Source: Thiomicrorhabdus sp965603495 (GTDB lineage Bacteria; Pseudomonadota; Gammaproteobacteria; Thiomicrospirales; Thiomicrospiraceae). From it: 64,000 nucleotides of DNA. The stretch lies in assembly GCA_965603495.1 (NCBI GenBank), contig CBFDDF010000008.1:60079-124078 (forward strand), written 5' to 3'. Positions 45,772 to 55,302 of this stretch are shown here, piece after piece. A program made the translations under genes and the position numbers. How positions within the stretch are numbered: position 1 is the first letter of the stretch; every line of letters begins with the position of its first letter. Below the pieces are notes generated by a model. It had not been told where the DNA came from and searched no databases. It saw only the letters and a list, made by a program, of their open reading frames with translations.

Positions 45772-45999
45772 CTACGGTGTTTTAATCAAAAACCCTACGG
45801 CTTTTTTAACCAACGGTGCGACCATCGTAATGGTTGGAAAAGCGATCGCAAAGGCAAACACCCAAGCTTTAAGCCAGAGAGTGACAAAACCATCTACCCA
45901 GCCTAAGTTAAAAGCTGTAATCACAAAAGACATGATAAAAGACATCGTAAACGACATGACGAATGCAAAAACGAGTGGTTGGTATTTAGGATGAATCAT
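45772..45999 (-). CDS. DUF2798-type membrane protein
   Basis: 75 aa with two TM helices (about residues 9-30 and 45-68) and the loop NLGWVDGFVTLWLKAWVFAF, which matches the DUF2798 pattern. Its start abuts the end of the RND pump gene directly, so it is probably the last gene of the efflux operon. The sequence gives no biochemical function. Confidence 0.75.
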   Translation of the reverse strand: MIHPKYQPLVFAFVMSFTMSFIMSFVITAFNLGWVDGFVTLWLKAWVFAFAIAFPTITMVAPLVKKAVGFLIKTP

Positions 46000-48900
46000 T
46001 TAACTGCCTTCATTAAAAGTTGAACGTTCAGCTTTCTTGTTCACTGAACGCTTTTGGACTAATACATAAAATAGCGGGATAAAGAACACGCCTAGAAATG
46101 TTGCGGAAATCATCCCGCCAATAACCCCAGTCCCAATCGCATTATGTGCGCCAGAACCCGCCCCCGTACTTAAGGCTAATGGTAAAACACCAAAACCAAA
46201 GGCCAATGAGGTCATGATAATGGGACGAAAGCGCATTTTCGCAGCATGAACCGTCGCTTCAACTAACTCAACCCCCTGTTCGACTTGCGCTTTGGCAAAT
46301 TCGACAATCAAGATAGCATTTTTAGTCGCCAAACCGATAATCGTCAATAAACCGACCTGAAAATAGATATCACTCGGTTTACCCGTTAGCATGGCAGCGA
46401 CTAAAGTCCCCAAAACCCCTAAAGGCAACATCAACATAACCGAAATCGGTAAAGACCAACTCTCATACAGTGCCGCCAAAACCAAAAACACAATTAGAAT
46501 CGACAAGACATACAAATACATCGCCATTTTTCCGGACTGCTGCTCTTCATAGGACAAACCTGTCCAATCAATCGAAACCCCTTTAGGTAAAGACGCCACT
46601 AAATCTTCGACCAACGCCATCGCCTGACCTGAACTCACATTGGGTAGCCACATCCCCATTACCTCAACGGCTGGCTGGCCATTGTAGCGTTCAAGTTTAG
46701 GCGAAGCTTGCCCCCAACTTAGCTTAGCAAATGCACTCACCGGAACCATCGTGCCTTGATTATTACGGACATACCAACTTTGCAGATCTTCTGGTGTCAT
46801 TCTGCTTTCTGCTTCAGCCTGCACAAATATCTTTTTCACTTTACCTTGATAGACAAAGTCATCGACATAAGCACTTCCCCAAGCCACAGAAAGCGCTTTA
46901 TTTAAATCCGCCAAAGATAAGCCCAATGCGGCGGCTTTTTCACGATCTACTTCTAGCTGCAATGTTGGCGCGGGTTCCTGACCATTCGGACGAACCCCTA
47001 CCAAACCTGGCTGAGCATTCCCCACTCCCAGCAACTGATTACGGGCATTCATCAGTTTTTCACGCCCCATGCCGACATTATCTTTTAAAAACAAATCGAA
47101 GCCAGCGGCATTGCCCAACTCCATGACCGCTGGAGGGCCAAATGCAAACACCATCGCTTCATTGATTTGACTGAACTTCTGCATCGCTCTTCCACTCATG
47201 GCATCAACCGATTGACTAGGATTTGGTCGCTCACTCCAATCTTTGAGTTTAATAAACGCCATGGCCGTATTTTGGCCAGTGCCCGAAAAGTTAAACCCTA
47301 AAATAGTGAATAAGGCATCGATATTCTCCGCTTCATCCTTTAAAAAATGGTCTTCCAACTTTTTGACGACGGCTAAAGTTTGTTCTTGGGTCGCGCCAGC
47401 GGGCATCATCACTTGACTCATCATCATGCCTTGGTCTTCGTTCGGCAAAAAGCCCGACGGGGTTCTTAGGTATAAAAACGTCACCAAACCGACCAACAGC
47501 AAATAAAACACAACAAACACATAACGCCAACGAATCATGCTCTTTACGCCAGAGATATAGCCATTGGTAACACGACCAAAACCGCGATTAAACCAACCAT
47601 ATAAACCTTTCGATTCAGCATCCTGATTCACTGGTTTCAAAATAGTGGCACACAACGCAGGTGTCAAAATAAAGGCCGTCAGTACCGAAATCACCATCGC
47701 CGAAACGATGGTCACTGAGAATTGTTGGTAAATAACGCCAGATGAACCGGGGAAAAAGGCCATCGGTAAAAACACCGCGCTCAACACCAAGCCAATTCCA
47801 ATCAACGCGCCGGAAATTTGATTCATTGACTTCCGAGTTGCTTCAGGCGCAGAAAGCCCTTCTTCATGCATCAGCCTTTCAACGTTCTCAACCACAACAA
47901 TGGCATCATCCACCAATAGACCGATTGCCAGCACCATTGCAAACATGGTCAATGTATTAATCGAATAACCAAACAGTGACAAAACACCGAAAGTGCCTAA
48001 TAACACCACAGGCACTGCAATGGTCGGAATCAAGGTCGCTCTAAAATTACCCAGAAAGATAAACATCACCACAAACACTAACAAAATGGCTTCAATTAGG
48101 GTTTGCATGACCGATTCAATCGAGACTTTTACAAAAGGCGTGGTGTCATAAGCAATGACATAGTCCATTCCCTGCGGAAAAAAAGTCTTAAGATCATCTA
48201 GCTTAGCTAAAACATTTTCTTGAGTATCTAAGGCATTTGCACCACTGGATAACTTGACCGCTAAACCCGCAACCGGTACGCCTTTATAGCGCGCCATTTT
48301 AGTGTAACTTTCCGCACCCAACTCGACCCGTGCAACATCGCTGATTCGAACCGTTGCCCCCTGCTCATTAGCACGAATCAAAATATTCGCAAACTCTTCA
48401 GCCGTTTTTAAACGGCTCTGTAAATTAATCGTCACATTAATCGGCTGCCCAGCCACCGCTGGCACTTCACCTAACTGACCCGCGGTCACGACTGCATTAT
48501 TGGCCTGCAAAGCATTCACCACATCTGTCGCGGTGAGGTTGTATTTGACTAATTTCGGGAGATCCAACCAAACGCGCATTGCATACTGCGAAGAGAACAA
48601 AGTGATATCCCCCACGCCATCTACTCGACTCAATGGATCCGCAATATTGGTGGCGATATAGTCCCCCAAATCAATGGCGGTTTGGCTATTATCCTTAGAA
48701 ATAAAGCCCACCACCATTAAGAAGTTTCTAACCGCCTTATTGACCTGAATGCCTTGACGCTGCACTTCTTGCGGTAAAGCCGCAGTCGCTAGCTGTAACT
48801 TATTTTGAACCTGCATCTGTGCGGTATCGGGATCCACATCGTTATTAAATGTCAGGGTGATGGTTGCAGTACCCGTCGACTCACTTGCCGACTTCATATA

Positions 48901-49161
48901 TAAAAGGCCATCTAAGCCTTTCATCTTGTTTTCGATAACTTGAGTAACGGTCTCTTCAATCGTCTTAGCGGACGCACCTGGATAGGTCGCTATTACGGAG
49001 ATAGAAGGCGGTGCAATACTAGGGTATTGTGAAATGGGTAGACTAAATAATGAGATACCACCAGCCAACATAACTAAAAGTGCAATAACCCATGCAAACA
49101 CAGGTCGATTTACAAAAAACGTCGCGAAAGTTGCGCGGTTTACAGTCGAGCGCGCTTTCAT
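46000..49161 (-). CDS. RND efflux pump inner-membrane transporter (AcrB/MexB-type, HAE1)
   Basis: 1053 aa. The first TM helix is followed by SLPISQYPSIAPPSISVIATYPGASAKTIE, typical of hydrophobe/amphiphile RND pumps. The proton relay helix has LAIGLLVDDAIVVVENVERLM with paired Asp residues. The late segments GLATKNAILIVEFAK and IGTGVIGGMISATFL are also typical. It exports drugs, solvents or detergents using proton motive force. The adaptor is immediately upstream (4-bp overlap); no outer-membrane TolC-type gene is seen in the operon. Confidence 0.96.
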   Translation of the reverse strand: MKARSTVNRATFATFFVNRPVFAWVIALLVMLAGGISLFSLPISQYPSIAPPSISVIATYPGASAKTIEETVTQVIENKMKGLDGLLYMKSASESTGTATITLTFNNDVDPDTAQMQVQNKLQLATAALPQEVQRQGIQVNKAVRNFLMVVGFISKDNSQTAIDLGDYIATNIADPLSRVDGVGDITLFSSQYAMRVWLDLPKLVKYNLTATDVVNALQANNAVVTAGQLGEVPAVAGQPINVTINLQSRLKTAEEFANILIRANEQGATVRISDVARVELGAESYTKMARYKGVPVAGLAVKLSSGANALDTQENVLAKLDDLKTFFPQGMDYVIAYDTTPFVKVSIESVMQTLIEAILLVFVVMFIFLGNFRATLIPTIAVPVVLLGTFGVLSLFGYSINTLTMFAMVLAIGLLVDDAIVVVENVERLMHEEGLSAPEATRKSMNQISGALIGIGLVLSAVFLPMAFFPGSSGVIYQQFSVTIVSAMVISVLTAFILTPALCATILKPVNQDAESKGLYGWFNRGFGRVTNGYISGVKSMIRWRYVFVVFYLLLVGLVTFLYLRTPSGFLPNEDQGMMMSQVMMPAGATQEQTLAVVKKLEDHFLKDEAENIDALFTILGFNFSGTGQNTAMAFIKLKDWSERPNPSQSVDAMSGRAMQKFSQINEAMVFAFGPPAVMELGNAAGFDLFLKDNVGMGREKLMNARNQLLGVGNAQPGLVGVRPNGQEPAPTLQLEVDREKAAALGLSLADLNKALSVAWGSAYVDDFVYQGKVKKIFVQAEAESRMTPEDLQSWYVRNNQGTMVPVSAFAKLSWGQASPKLERYNGQPAVEVMGMWLPNVSSGQAMALVEDLVASLPKGVSIDWTGLSYEEQQSGKMAMYLYVLSILIVFLVLAALYESWSLPISVMLMLPLGVLGTLVAAMLTGKPSDIYFQVGLLTIIGLATKNAILIVEFAKAQVEQGVELVEATVHAAKMRFRPIIMTSLAFGFGVLPLALSTGAGSGAHNAIGTGVIGGMISATFLGVFFIPLFYVLVQKRSVNKKAERSTFNEGS

Positions 49162-50342
49162 CGGTGTGCGTCCTCTATAGTTGCTACATTCTCAGGATTG
49201 GCTTTGACAGGCACCATTTCAATATCCGCTTTTGAACCAGGGCGTATAAACTGCAACCCTTTGGTAATCACTTGATCCCCAGCGTTCAATCCAGACGTAA
49301 TTATCCATTGACCTTTAAATAGACCCGATTCAACCAAGGGTTTTACACCGACGGTATTCTCTGCATCCAGTACCATGACCATGGCACCTCCCTTAGCATT
49401 ACGAATAAGGGCACTTGAAGGCATTAAAAAAACTTGTTTGCGCTCGCCTAAAATCAACTGACCTCTTACAAAGGAGCCTGGCAACAAACTAAAATCTGGG
49501 TTCGGAAAAGCCGCTCTTAACACCACCGTATCAGTTTCTCTGTCCACCATGAATTCTGAAAAACGGGCAGAGCCTGGATGAGGATAAAGCGAGCCATCAT
49601 CCAATGTGATATTGGCAACTAGCGCATCAGCCGACTGAGACATGGCTTGTTGCAGTGACATCATTTTGTTGGCTGGTAAAGCAAAGTCTACATACACGGG
49701 ATCCATGGTTTGAACAATGGCGAGTGGACCGGCTTGATTCTCAGTGACTAATGATCCCTGCGTGACCAATGAACGGCCTATTTTTCCTGAGATGGGAGAA
49801 TCGATTACGGTACGATCAAGTCTAATCTTCACCGATTTAAGCATCGCTTGACTGGCAATTAAACTCGCCTTGGCTTCGCTTTCAGCGGCAATCGAGTCAT
49901 CGACTTCTTGTGCACTGATGGCATTAATTTTAACGACCTGCTTATTACGTTTGGTGGTTAACTGTGCATTGTTTAACACAGACTTTGCTCGGTTGACTTC
50001 TGCAAGCGCGCTGTCATATTCGGCTTGATAGGACGCCGAATCTATCTGATATAAAGACTGGCCTGATTTGACCCAGGCGCCTTCAGTAAATAGTTTCTGC
50101 TGAATAATACCTGTGGCCTGCGGTCTAATTTCAGCAACCACACTAGCTTCTATGCGCCCAGTCAAATCAACCAAATTAGGAATAGATTGAGGTTCGGCGA
50201 CGGTAATGGCCACTTTAGGCAGAGGTCTAGCGGAGGCACCTGCTTCTTGTGGCGCTTCGCCACAAGCAGTTAACATCAATAAAACAGCCGTTAAGCTGAA
50301 TCCCTTTAACAAAGACTGAATTTTAAAACTATGCAGGTTCAT
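49158..50342 (-). CDS. RND efflux periplasmic adaptor (membrane fusion protein)
   Basis: 394 aa. The N-terminal lipoprotein-type signal ends in LMLTACGEAP (lipobox Cys about residue 27). The lipoyl halves (EIRPQATGIIQQKLFTEGAWVKSGQSLYQID and SPISGKIGRSLV) flank an alpha-hairpin. The C-terminal beta-barrel and membrane-proximal region follow. It is AcrA/MexA-like, links the pump to an outer-membrane channel and is first in the operon under the MarR operator region. Confidence 0.94.
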   Translation of the reverse strand: MNLHSFKIQSLLKGFSLTAVLLMLTACGEAPQEAGASARPLPKVAITVAEPQSIPNLVDLTGRIEASVVAEIRPQATGIIQQKLFTEGAWVKSGQSLYQIDSASYQAEYDSALAEVNRAKSVLNNAQLTTKRNKQVVKINAISAQEVDDSIAAESEAKASLIASQAMLKSVKIRLDRTVIDSPISGKIGRSLVTQGSLVTENQAGPLAIVQTMDPVYVDFALPANKMMSLQQAMSQSADALVANITLDDGSLYPHPGSARFSEFMVDRETDTVVLRAAFPNPDFSLLPGSFVRGQLILGERKQVFLMPSSALIRNAKGGAMVMVLDAENTVGVKPLVESGLFKGQWIITSGLNAGDQVITKGLQFIRPGSKADIEMVPVKANPENVATIEDAHR

Positions 50343-50370
50343 AAACGACCCTTTTAAATAAATGTAATTT

Positions 50371-50432
50371 AGCTTTCTGGAAAGCTATCTAAGAAACATT
50401 ATTCTATCGAAAAACTATCTTTCTAGAAAGCT
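50371..50432. promoter_or_regulatory. Pair of 16-bp MarR-type operator boxes
   Basis: Box 1 AGCTTTCTGGAAAGCT (50371-50386) and box 2 ATCTTTCTAGAAAGCT (50417-50432) share the consensus CTTTCTRGAAAGCT. Each is a near-perfect inverted repeat, and their centres are 46 bp apart. They lie between divergent marR-like and RND operon starts, exactly where an autoregulating MarR dimer would bind. Confidence 0.75.
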
Positions 50433-50476
50433 TTTTTATACAATATTTTCCATAAAACAATTCGGAGCCTTAATGC

Positions 50477-50947
50477 ATGACCACCACCCGCCTTCAAGAT
50501 CACTACCAACTTTTCCATGATGCGCCTGAAATGCACACGTTTATACTCAATCTCTTTTTAGCGCATAAACGCATTATGCAATACTCTGAGAAAATATTTT
50601 CAGCTCATGGTTTTACCACCCTTGAATTTGATGCATTAGCCACCCTGCTAAGGGTTGCTGAGAATGGTCGAATGAAACCTTCTGAAATTTATAAAAATCT
50701 GATTGTTTCTTCTGGGGGAATTACCAAGGTATTAAAAAAATTAGAACAGTTGCAACTCATCACTCGTATTCCAGATCCTGATGATAAACGTAGTCACTGG
50801 GTTGAAATTACGTCCAAAGGTGAAACGGTTGGTTTAGATATTCTAAAAGAGGTTATTCAGGCCCATAAAAACAACCTTAAAGCCACAGCAAAAGAGTTGC
50901 TATTAATGGGTGAAAAACTTGAAAAGATCGTTGAACAACTTAATTGA
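50477..50947 (+). CDS. MarR-family transcriptional regulator
   Basis: 156 aa. The winged helix lies at about residues 40-125, with recognition-helix region EIYKNLIVSSGGITKVLKKLEQLQLI and wing RIPDPDDKRSHWVEITSKG, matching the DxRSxxxxLT-type signature. It is divergent from the RND operon and has two candidate operators in the 134-bp spacer, so it probably represses the pump and itself until a ligand binds. Confidence 0.93.
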   Translation: MTTTRLQDHYQLFHDAPEMHTFILNLFLAHKRIMQYSEKIFSAHGFTTLEFDALATLLRVAENGRMKPSEIYKNLIVSSGGITKVLKKLEQLQLITRIPDPDDKRSHWVEITSKGETVGLDILKEVIQAHKNNLKATAKELLLMGEKLEKIVEQLN

Positions 50948-50980
50948 TTTAAAAAACGATTAGCCATTTGTTTAGACATA

Positions 50981-51006
50981 AAAAAGCACCAGGCCTGGTG
51001 CTTTTT
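50981..51006. terminator. ACCAGGCCTGGT palindrome copy 10, intrinsic terminator after marR
   Basis: Exact core at 50988-50999 inside a 26-bp perfect palindrome with arms AAAAAGC / GCTTTTT. The flanking A and T tracts give a canonical Rho-independent terminator on both strands, between marR and the convergent DUF2721 gene. Confidence 0.85.
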
Positions 51007-51042
51007 AGCATACAAAACTTAAAATTTATTGCTACAAAAATT

Positions 51043-51531
51043 CTATCTCCGCATCCTCATAAAGTTGGTCGCCATATAAATCTCTCTTAAAAACAGCGTT
51101 AAAGCTAGCATAAAGGTCGTCATACCCAATATAAACAAACCGGCAATAAGCAAGCCACCACTAAATGAAAAGAATGAGCTTAAAAATAGAACCATAATAA
51201 CGGACGCCACTAAGAATCCTGTCATGGTGCACAAGAGTATCGCAAAGTTCATATTTCTAGAACGCTTCTCTAAATATGTTCGTTGTATTTCTAAATCTTG
51301 AACTCTTCGTTCGCCAGTAACATCGGCACCCTGTCTATCCAAACCAGGAACTTTTTGTGACTGCAACAACTCAGTATTAATCTTATCGACTTTATCGATA
51401 ATACGCGCCAAACGTTGCGAAAAAACGCCCAAAATAGCCCCGACGCCAGCGATCAAAAACACTGGGGCGACCGATAACTGAATGAGATGTGAAACCGTAT
51501 TGACTGCACTATCATCGACTGTAAAAATCAC
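51043..51531 (-). CDS. DUF2721 membrane protein
   Basis: 162 aa. N-terminal hydrophobic segment (about residues 14-37) with LSVAPVFLIAGVGAILGVFSQRLARI, a charged helical middle (DKVDKINTELLQSQK, ERRVQDLEIQRTYLEKRS) and two C-terminal TM helices (about 95-120 and 125-150). This matches the DUF2721 family, whose function is unknown. It lies downstream of gloA after 33 bp on the same strand. Confidence 0.8.
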   Translation of the reverse strand: MIFTVDDSAVNTVSHLIQLSVAPVFLIAGVGAILGVFSQRLARIIDKVDKINTELLQSQKVPGLDRQGADVTGERRVQDLEIQRTYLEKRSRNMNFAILLCTMTGFLVASVIMVLFLSSFFSFSGGLLIAGLFILGMTTFMLALTLFLREIYMATNFMRMRR

Positions 51532-51564
51532 TGCGTTATAACTCCGATTTAAAGGCTCTAAATA

Positions 51565-51960
51565 TTAAGTACGAATGTGGCCTTCACCAATAAATTCGAT
51601 CTGATAACCATCAGGATCTTCAGCAAACGCAATAATGGTATTTCCCGCATTCATCGGCCCTGCTTCGCGGATGATTTTACCACCCACTTTTTTAATCGCA
51701 TCCGCCGTCGCATAAACATCTGGCACTTCGATGGCGATATGACCATATCCTGAACCCAAATCGTATTCCGTTACGCCCCAGTTGTAGGTCAACTCTAATA
51801 CGGTGTTCTCTTCTTCATTGGCATACCCTAAAAACGCTAAAGTAAACTCGCCTTTTGGGTACTCTTTTTGACGCAGTAACGTCATGCCCAATACTTCGGT
51901 ATAAAAGGCAATCGACTTTTCTAAGTTACCGACTCTTAACATAGTGTGTAATAAACGCAT
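51565..51960 (-). CDS. gloA: Lactoylglutathione lyase (glyoxalase I)
   Basis: 131-aa vicinal-oxygen-chelate enzyme that converts the methylglyoxal-glutathione adduct to lactoylglutathione. Metal ligands are visible as His5 (RLLHTMLRV), Glu56 (TVLELTYNW), His74 (YGHIAIEV) and Glu122 (YQIEFIGEG). Its short form, without the eukaryotic insert, resembles the nickel-dependent bacterial type. Confidence 0.95.
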   Translation of the reverse strand: MRLLHTMLRVGNLEKSIAFYTEVLGMTLLRQKEYPKGEFTLAFLGYANEEENTVLELTYNWGVTEYDLGSGYGHIAIEVPDVYATADAIKKVGGKIIREAGPMNAGNTIIAFAEDPDGYQIEFIGEGHIRT

Positions 51961-52052
51961 TTAACTCTCCTGAATAGCTTGTTTTTTGGTTACTTAATTT
52001 TAACGATGTTAAAACGTTTTTATTGTCTTATTTTGTATGATTTTACAACTCT

Positions 52053-53198
52053 TTACTTCGTCCAACGCCAAGCGATAGCCAAAGCAATCACCACGGCAAA
52101 AGCGCTTAAGCCATAACCGAGCAGAGCACCTCCTGCAGACCAGGCATAACCCGCCATCAACATCCCTAAAGCGCCACCCAACCCATGACTGGATGCAGCG
52201 AAAATCGCTTGGCCTTTGCCGTGATGTTTACCGGTAAAGTAGTCATCAATCAAATGAATCGCGGCGGCATGAAACAGTCCAAAACTGGCGGCATGCAACA
52301 GTTGCGCCACAATCATCCACCACAGACTATCATCTAAAGTCCCGGTCATCAGCCAGCGCACTAAGGTTAAAAACACACTCAATAAGATTAAGAAGCGGAC
52401 CGTGTAGCGACTGAAAATTTCCCGCATCCAGAAGAACACGGCCACTTCAGCGACTACGCCCAATGCCCACAACCATGCAATGGTAGTTTTATCGTAGCCT
52501 AAATCACTCAACTGAATGGTGAAAAAGCCGTAATAAACACCGTGCGATAATTGGACTAAAAAACTTACCATCAATAAGCTGATGACTTCTGGTCGTTTGA
52601 GGATTTCTAAAAACCCTACTGACAGTTCACTCTCGTGATGGCGTTTACCATCCTTGACTAAATAAGCACTCAACCACACCAGCGCCAGTAAAATCAATAA
52701 ATCCCAAGGCAGTACCGAAACGCTATACTCTTCAATCTGCCAACCTATCAGCACCACCGCCGCGATAAAACCGATCGAACCCCAAAGACGAATATCACCG
52801 TAACGATGTTTGTCATCGCCCAAGCAGCCAAAGGTATAAGACTCAAATTGCGGTAAAGAAGCGTGCCAGAAAAAGCTGAACACCAAAATCGTCAGCATTA
52901 AACCCCAATAGCTTTCAAAGACCACCAAACCAATGCTCGTCAGTAAAGTCAGACCCGTGGCGACACGTACCCAGTGAATGGTTTTACCGTTTCGATCCGC
53001 TAACCAACCCCAGGCATTTGGCGCAACAATTTTGGTTAATAGCAATGCCGCCAATAACTGACCAATTTCAATTGGGCTAAAATTCAGTGACTGTAAATAC
53101 AGCCCTAAATAAGGCAGTAACGCACCGAGTACACTAAAGTAGAGAAAATAGTGTAACGACAGGCGCTTATGAGCGATTTTATAAGAACAATCTGACAT
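52053..53198 (-). CDS. MFS transporter (phenylpropionate/HcaT-like group)
   Basis: 381 aa with about 12 TM helices. The N-terminal LHYFLYFSVLGALLPYLGLYLQ and PNAWGWLADR resemble the HcaT/YcaD-like MFS_1 group, and loop motif RYGDIRLWGSIGFIAA is typical of it. The substrate is not predictable. It is downstream of aroC with a clear terminator between them, so it is probably transcribed independently. Confidence 0.82.
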   Translation of the reverse strand: MSDCSYKIAHKRLSLHYFLYFSVLGALLPYLGLYLQSLNFSPIEIGQLLAALLLTKIVAPNAWGWLADRNGKTIHWVRVATGLTLLTSIGLVVFESYWGLMLTILVFSFFWHASLPQFESYTFGCLGDDKHRYGDIRLWGSIGFIAAVVLIGWQIEEYSVSVLPWDLLILLALVWLSAYLVKDGKRHHESELSVGFLEILKRPEVISLLMVSFLVQLSHGVYYGFFTIQLSDLGYDKTTIAWLWALGVVAEVAVFFWMREIFSRYTVRFLILLSVFLTLVRWLMTGTLDDSLWWMIVAQLLHAASFGLFHAAAIHLIDDYFTGKHHGKGQAIFAASSHGLGGALGMLMAGYAWSAGGALLGYGLSAFAVVIALAIAWRWTK

Positions 53199-53286
53199 AC
53201 GTTTAAGAGTGTAGCCTAATATTTATGATGGTTTACCAAGGTTGGTTACTGTTTAAAGACGTCGTGCTAAAAACCCTAAAAACAAA

Positions 53287-53322
53287 AACGGAGTATTTAT
53301 GTTGATGCATAAATACTCCGTT
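53287..53322 (-). terminator. Strong hairpin downstream of aroC
   Basis: A 15-bp perfect stem (left arm AACGGAGTATTTATG) with the 6-nt loop TTGATG, centred 84 bp after the aroC stop. No pure T-run follows, but the stem is long and lies between aroC and the MFS gene on the same strand. Confidence 0.7.
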
Positions 53323-53387
53323 GTATTTGTATAGTCTACTTAGATTTTAACTGCACGAGCGTCTTTCTCTATGGGTTAAAAAGCAAA

Positions 53388-54488
53388 CTAATCAGAAGCA
53401 TGCGCCAAATCCATAATCGGCGGTACCACATCGCCATTTTGTGCACGGTTACGCATAAAATGATCTAGCAAGACTATCGCCATCTGCGCTTCGGCAATAG
53501 GCGTTGCACGAATACCCACGCAAGGATCATGACGACCTTTAGTGACCATCTCAACCGCTTCACCTGCCGCATTGATACTACGACCTGGCGTCATAATACT
53601 CGACGTTGGCTTTAACGCAATGTGGGCAATGATATCTTGACCCGTCGAAATGCCGCCTAAGATACCGCCTGCATGATTCGATTCAAAGCCTTGTGGCGTC
53701 ATCTCGTCACGGTGTTCAGTTCCGCGTTGCGCCGCAACCGCAAAACCGTCGCCCATCTCCACGCCTTTAACCGCGTTAATGCTCATTAAGGCGTGTGCTA
53801 AGTCTGCATCCAAACGATCGAACACCGGCTCGCCTAATCCCACTGGAACATTCTTCGCGATAATGGTGATTTTTGCGCCGACCGAATCTTTCTGCTTTAA
53901 CAATTCGTCCATATACGAACGAATCTCTTCAGTTTTTTCTAAATCTGGGCAGAAGTATTCATTGCTATTGTCGAATGGCCAAGTAACGTTTTCAATCATA
54001 ATAGGTCCAAGTTGAGACAAGTAGCCTTTGACTTCTACGCCCAAGCGCTCTCTAAGGTATTTCTTAGCAATTGCCCCTGCCGCGACACGCATCGCCGTTT
54101 CACGTGCCGAAGAACGCCCGCCACCACGGTAATCACGTAGGCCATACTTTTGCGTGTAAGTATAATCCGCATGTGCAGGACGGAAAGTCTCCGCCACTTT
54201 AGAATAATCCTTAGAACGCTGATCTTTATTGTGGATAATCATGCCGATTGGCGTGCCGGTGGTTTTACCTTCAAACACCCCAGACAGAATCTGCACTTCA
54301 TCATCTTCACGACGCGCCGTTGCGTGTTTAGAAGTGCCTGGCTTACGACGGTCAAGCTCGGCTTGAATGTCCGCTTCACACAAATCCATACCAGGAGGAC
54401 AGCCGTCCACAATACAGCCTAATGCAATTCCATGGCTCTCGCCAAAGGTGGTGACTTTGAAATTTTGTCCTAGCGTATTACCCGACAT
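53388..54488 (-). CDS. aroC: Chorismate synthase
   Basis: Last step of the shikimate pathway, using reduced FMN; 366 aa, the usual length. The N-terminal FKVTTFGESHGIALGCIVDG, the FMN/EPSP loops RPAHADYTYTQKYGLRDYRGGGRSSARETA and the block GGISTGQDIIAHIALKPTSSI are diagnostic. It supplies chorismate for aromatic amino acids and folate, which connects it to the trp and fol genes elsewhere in the window. Confidence 0.98.
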   Translation of the reverse strand: MSGNTLGQNFKVTTFGESHGIALGCIVDGCPPGMDLCEADIQAELDRRKPGTSKHATARREDDEVQILSGVFEGKTTGTPIGMIIHNKDQRSKDYSKVAETFRPAHADYTYTQKYGLRDYRGGGRSSARETAMRVAAGAIAKKYLRERLGVEVKGYLSQLGPIMIENVTWPFDNSNEYFCPDLEKTEEIRSYMDELLKQKDSVGAKITIIAKNVPVGLGEPVFDRLDADLAHALMSINAVKGVEMGDGFAVAAQRGTEHRDEMTPQGFESNHAGGILGGISTGQDIIAHIALKPTSSIMTPGRSINAAGEAVEMVTKGRHDPCVGIRATPIAEAQMAIVLLDHFMRNRAQNGDVVPPIMDLAHASD

Positions 54489-54636
54489 AAGCCTACTTCT
54501 TTCTAATCTTGGTTATAATCCGTGTATTCTACCTAAAAAACGCCTAGTGTGCATTGTTGACACCGCTTAAAAAGCAATCGAAAACGTCGCTACAAATGAC
54601 ACAAAAACAACTGAATCCCAACATCAGGACATCCCT

Positions 54637-55065
54637 ATGAAGCGACAACCGAATTGGCAATCGCCCCAACCTTTTATTCACCCCCATACCGTGCAAGATG
54701 ATGAGTTGGATTTTCTACAACACGTCAATAACAAAACCTATCTGTCTTGGATGGAACAAGTGGCCTGGGAGCATGCGAAATCGGTGGGCATCAGCCACGA
54801 AAAGCAGAGAGAGCTGAATCGAATTATGGCCGTGTATGAAAACACCATGAAATATCATGCTGGTTGCTACCTAGGTGACGAACTATTGATTGGCACATGG
54901 ATAGGTCAACAAAAAGGCCGTTGTTTACGTGAGCGTCACTTTCAGATTATTCGACAAAGCGATCATAAAACCGTCTTCACCGCCACAGCCACTTACGTTT
55001 GTATCGACTTAACCACGCATAAACCTAAACCGATTCCAAAAGCGTTTATAACGCCTTATCTATAA
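54637..55065 (+). CDS. Hot-dog fold acyl-CoA thioesterase (4HBT-type)
   Basis: 142 aa. The motif DDELDFLQHVNNKTYLSWMEQVAWEHAKSVGIS carries the catalytic Asp/His/Asn region of YbgC/FadM-like thioesterases. The C-terminus ends KPKPIPKAFITPYL. A remnant coding almost the same C-terminal tail is found about 930 bp downstream (55986-56051), beyond the PEP-CTERM gene, which hints at an insertion or duplication at this locus. Confidence 0.88.
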   Translation: MKRQPNWQSPQPFIHPHTVQDDELDFLQHVNNKTYLSWMEQVAWEHAKSVGISHEKQRELNRIMAVYENTMKYHAGCYLGDELLIGTWIGQQKGRCLRERHFQIIRQSDHKTVFTATATYVCIDLTTHKPKPIPKAFITPYL

Positions 55066-55175
55066 AGCGCTATTTAAAGCCATCTCAGCCCCATACAAAA
55101 AAATTATTTAAATCAATAGGTTAAATATAAAACTTTACTTGCAATACCTTCTCGAGTCCCATAAGCTATGCTAAA

Positions 55176-55258
55176 TATTGCTAAGGGCAATTCTACATAC
55201 TTCGATTAAGTATGTAGGGACGCAAAGTTACGGATGCAATAGCATGACCGAACTGCAA
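55176..55258 (+). ncRNA. c-di-GMP-I (GEMM) riboswitch candidate
   Basis: The sequence shows GGGCAA (55185-55190), a 10-bp hairpin (CTACATACTT / AAGTATGTAG), then GGACGCAAAG (55218-55227) and a second helix ACGGATGC...GCATGACCG. This order and the near-invariant GGGACGCAAAG junction match the class-I c-di-GMP aptamer. It lies 45 bp before a PEP-CTERM gene, a typical target of this riboswitch class. It was recognised by eye and no covariance search was run. Confidence 0.78.
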
Positions 55259-55302
55259 GCAAACTTAAAATTTCATATTTTATATAATCAAGGATTGCAG
55301 CC

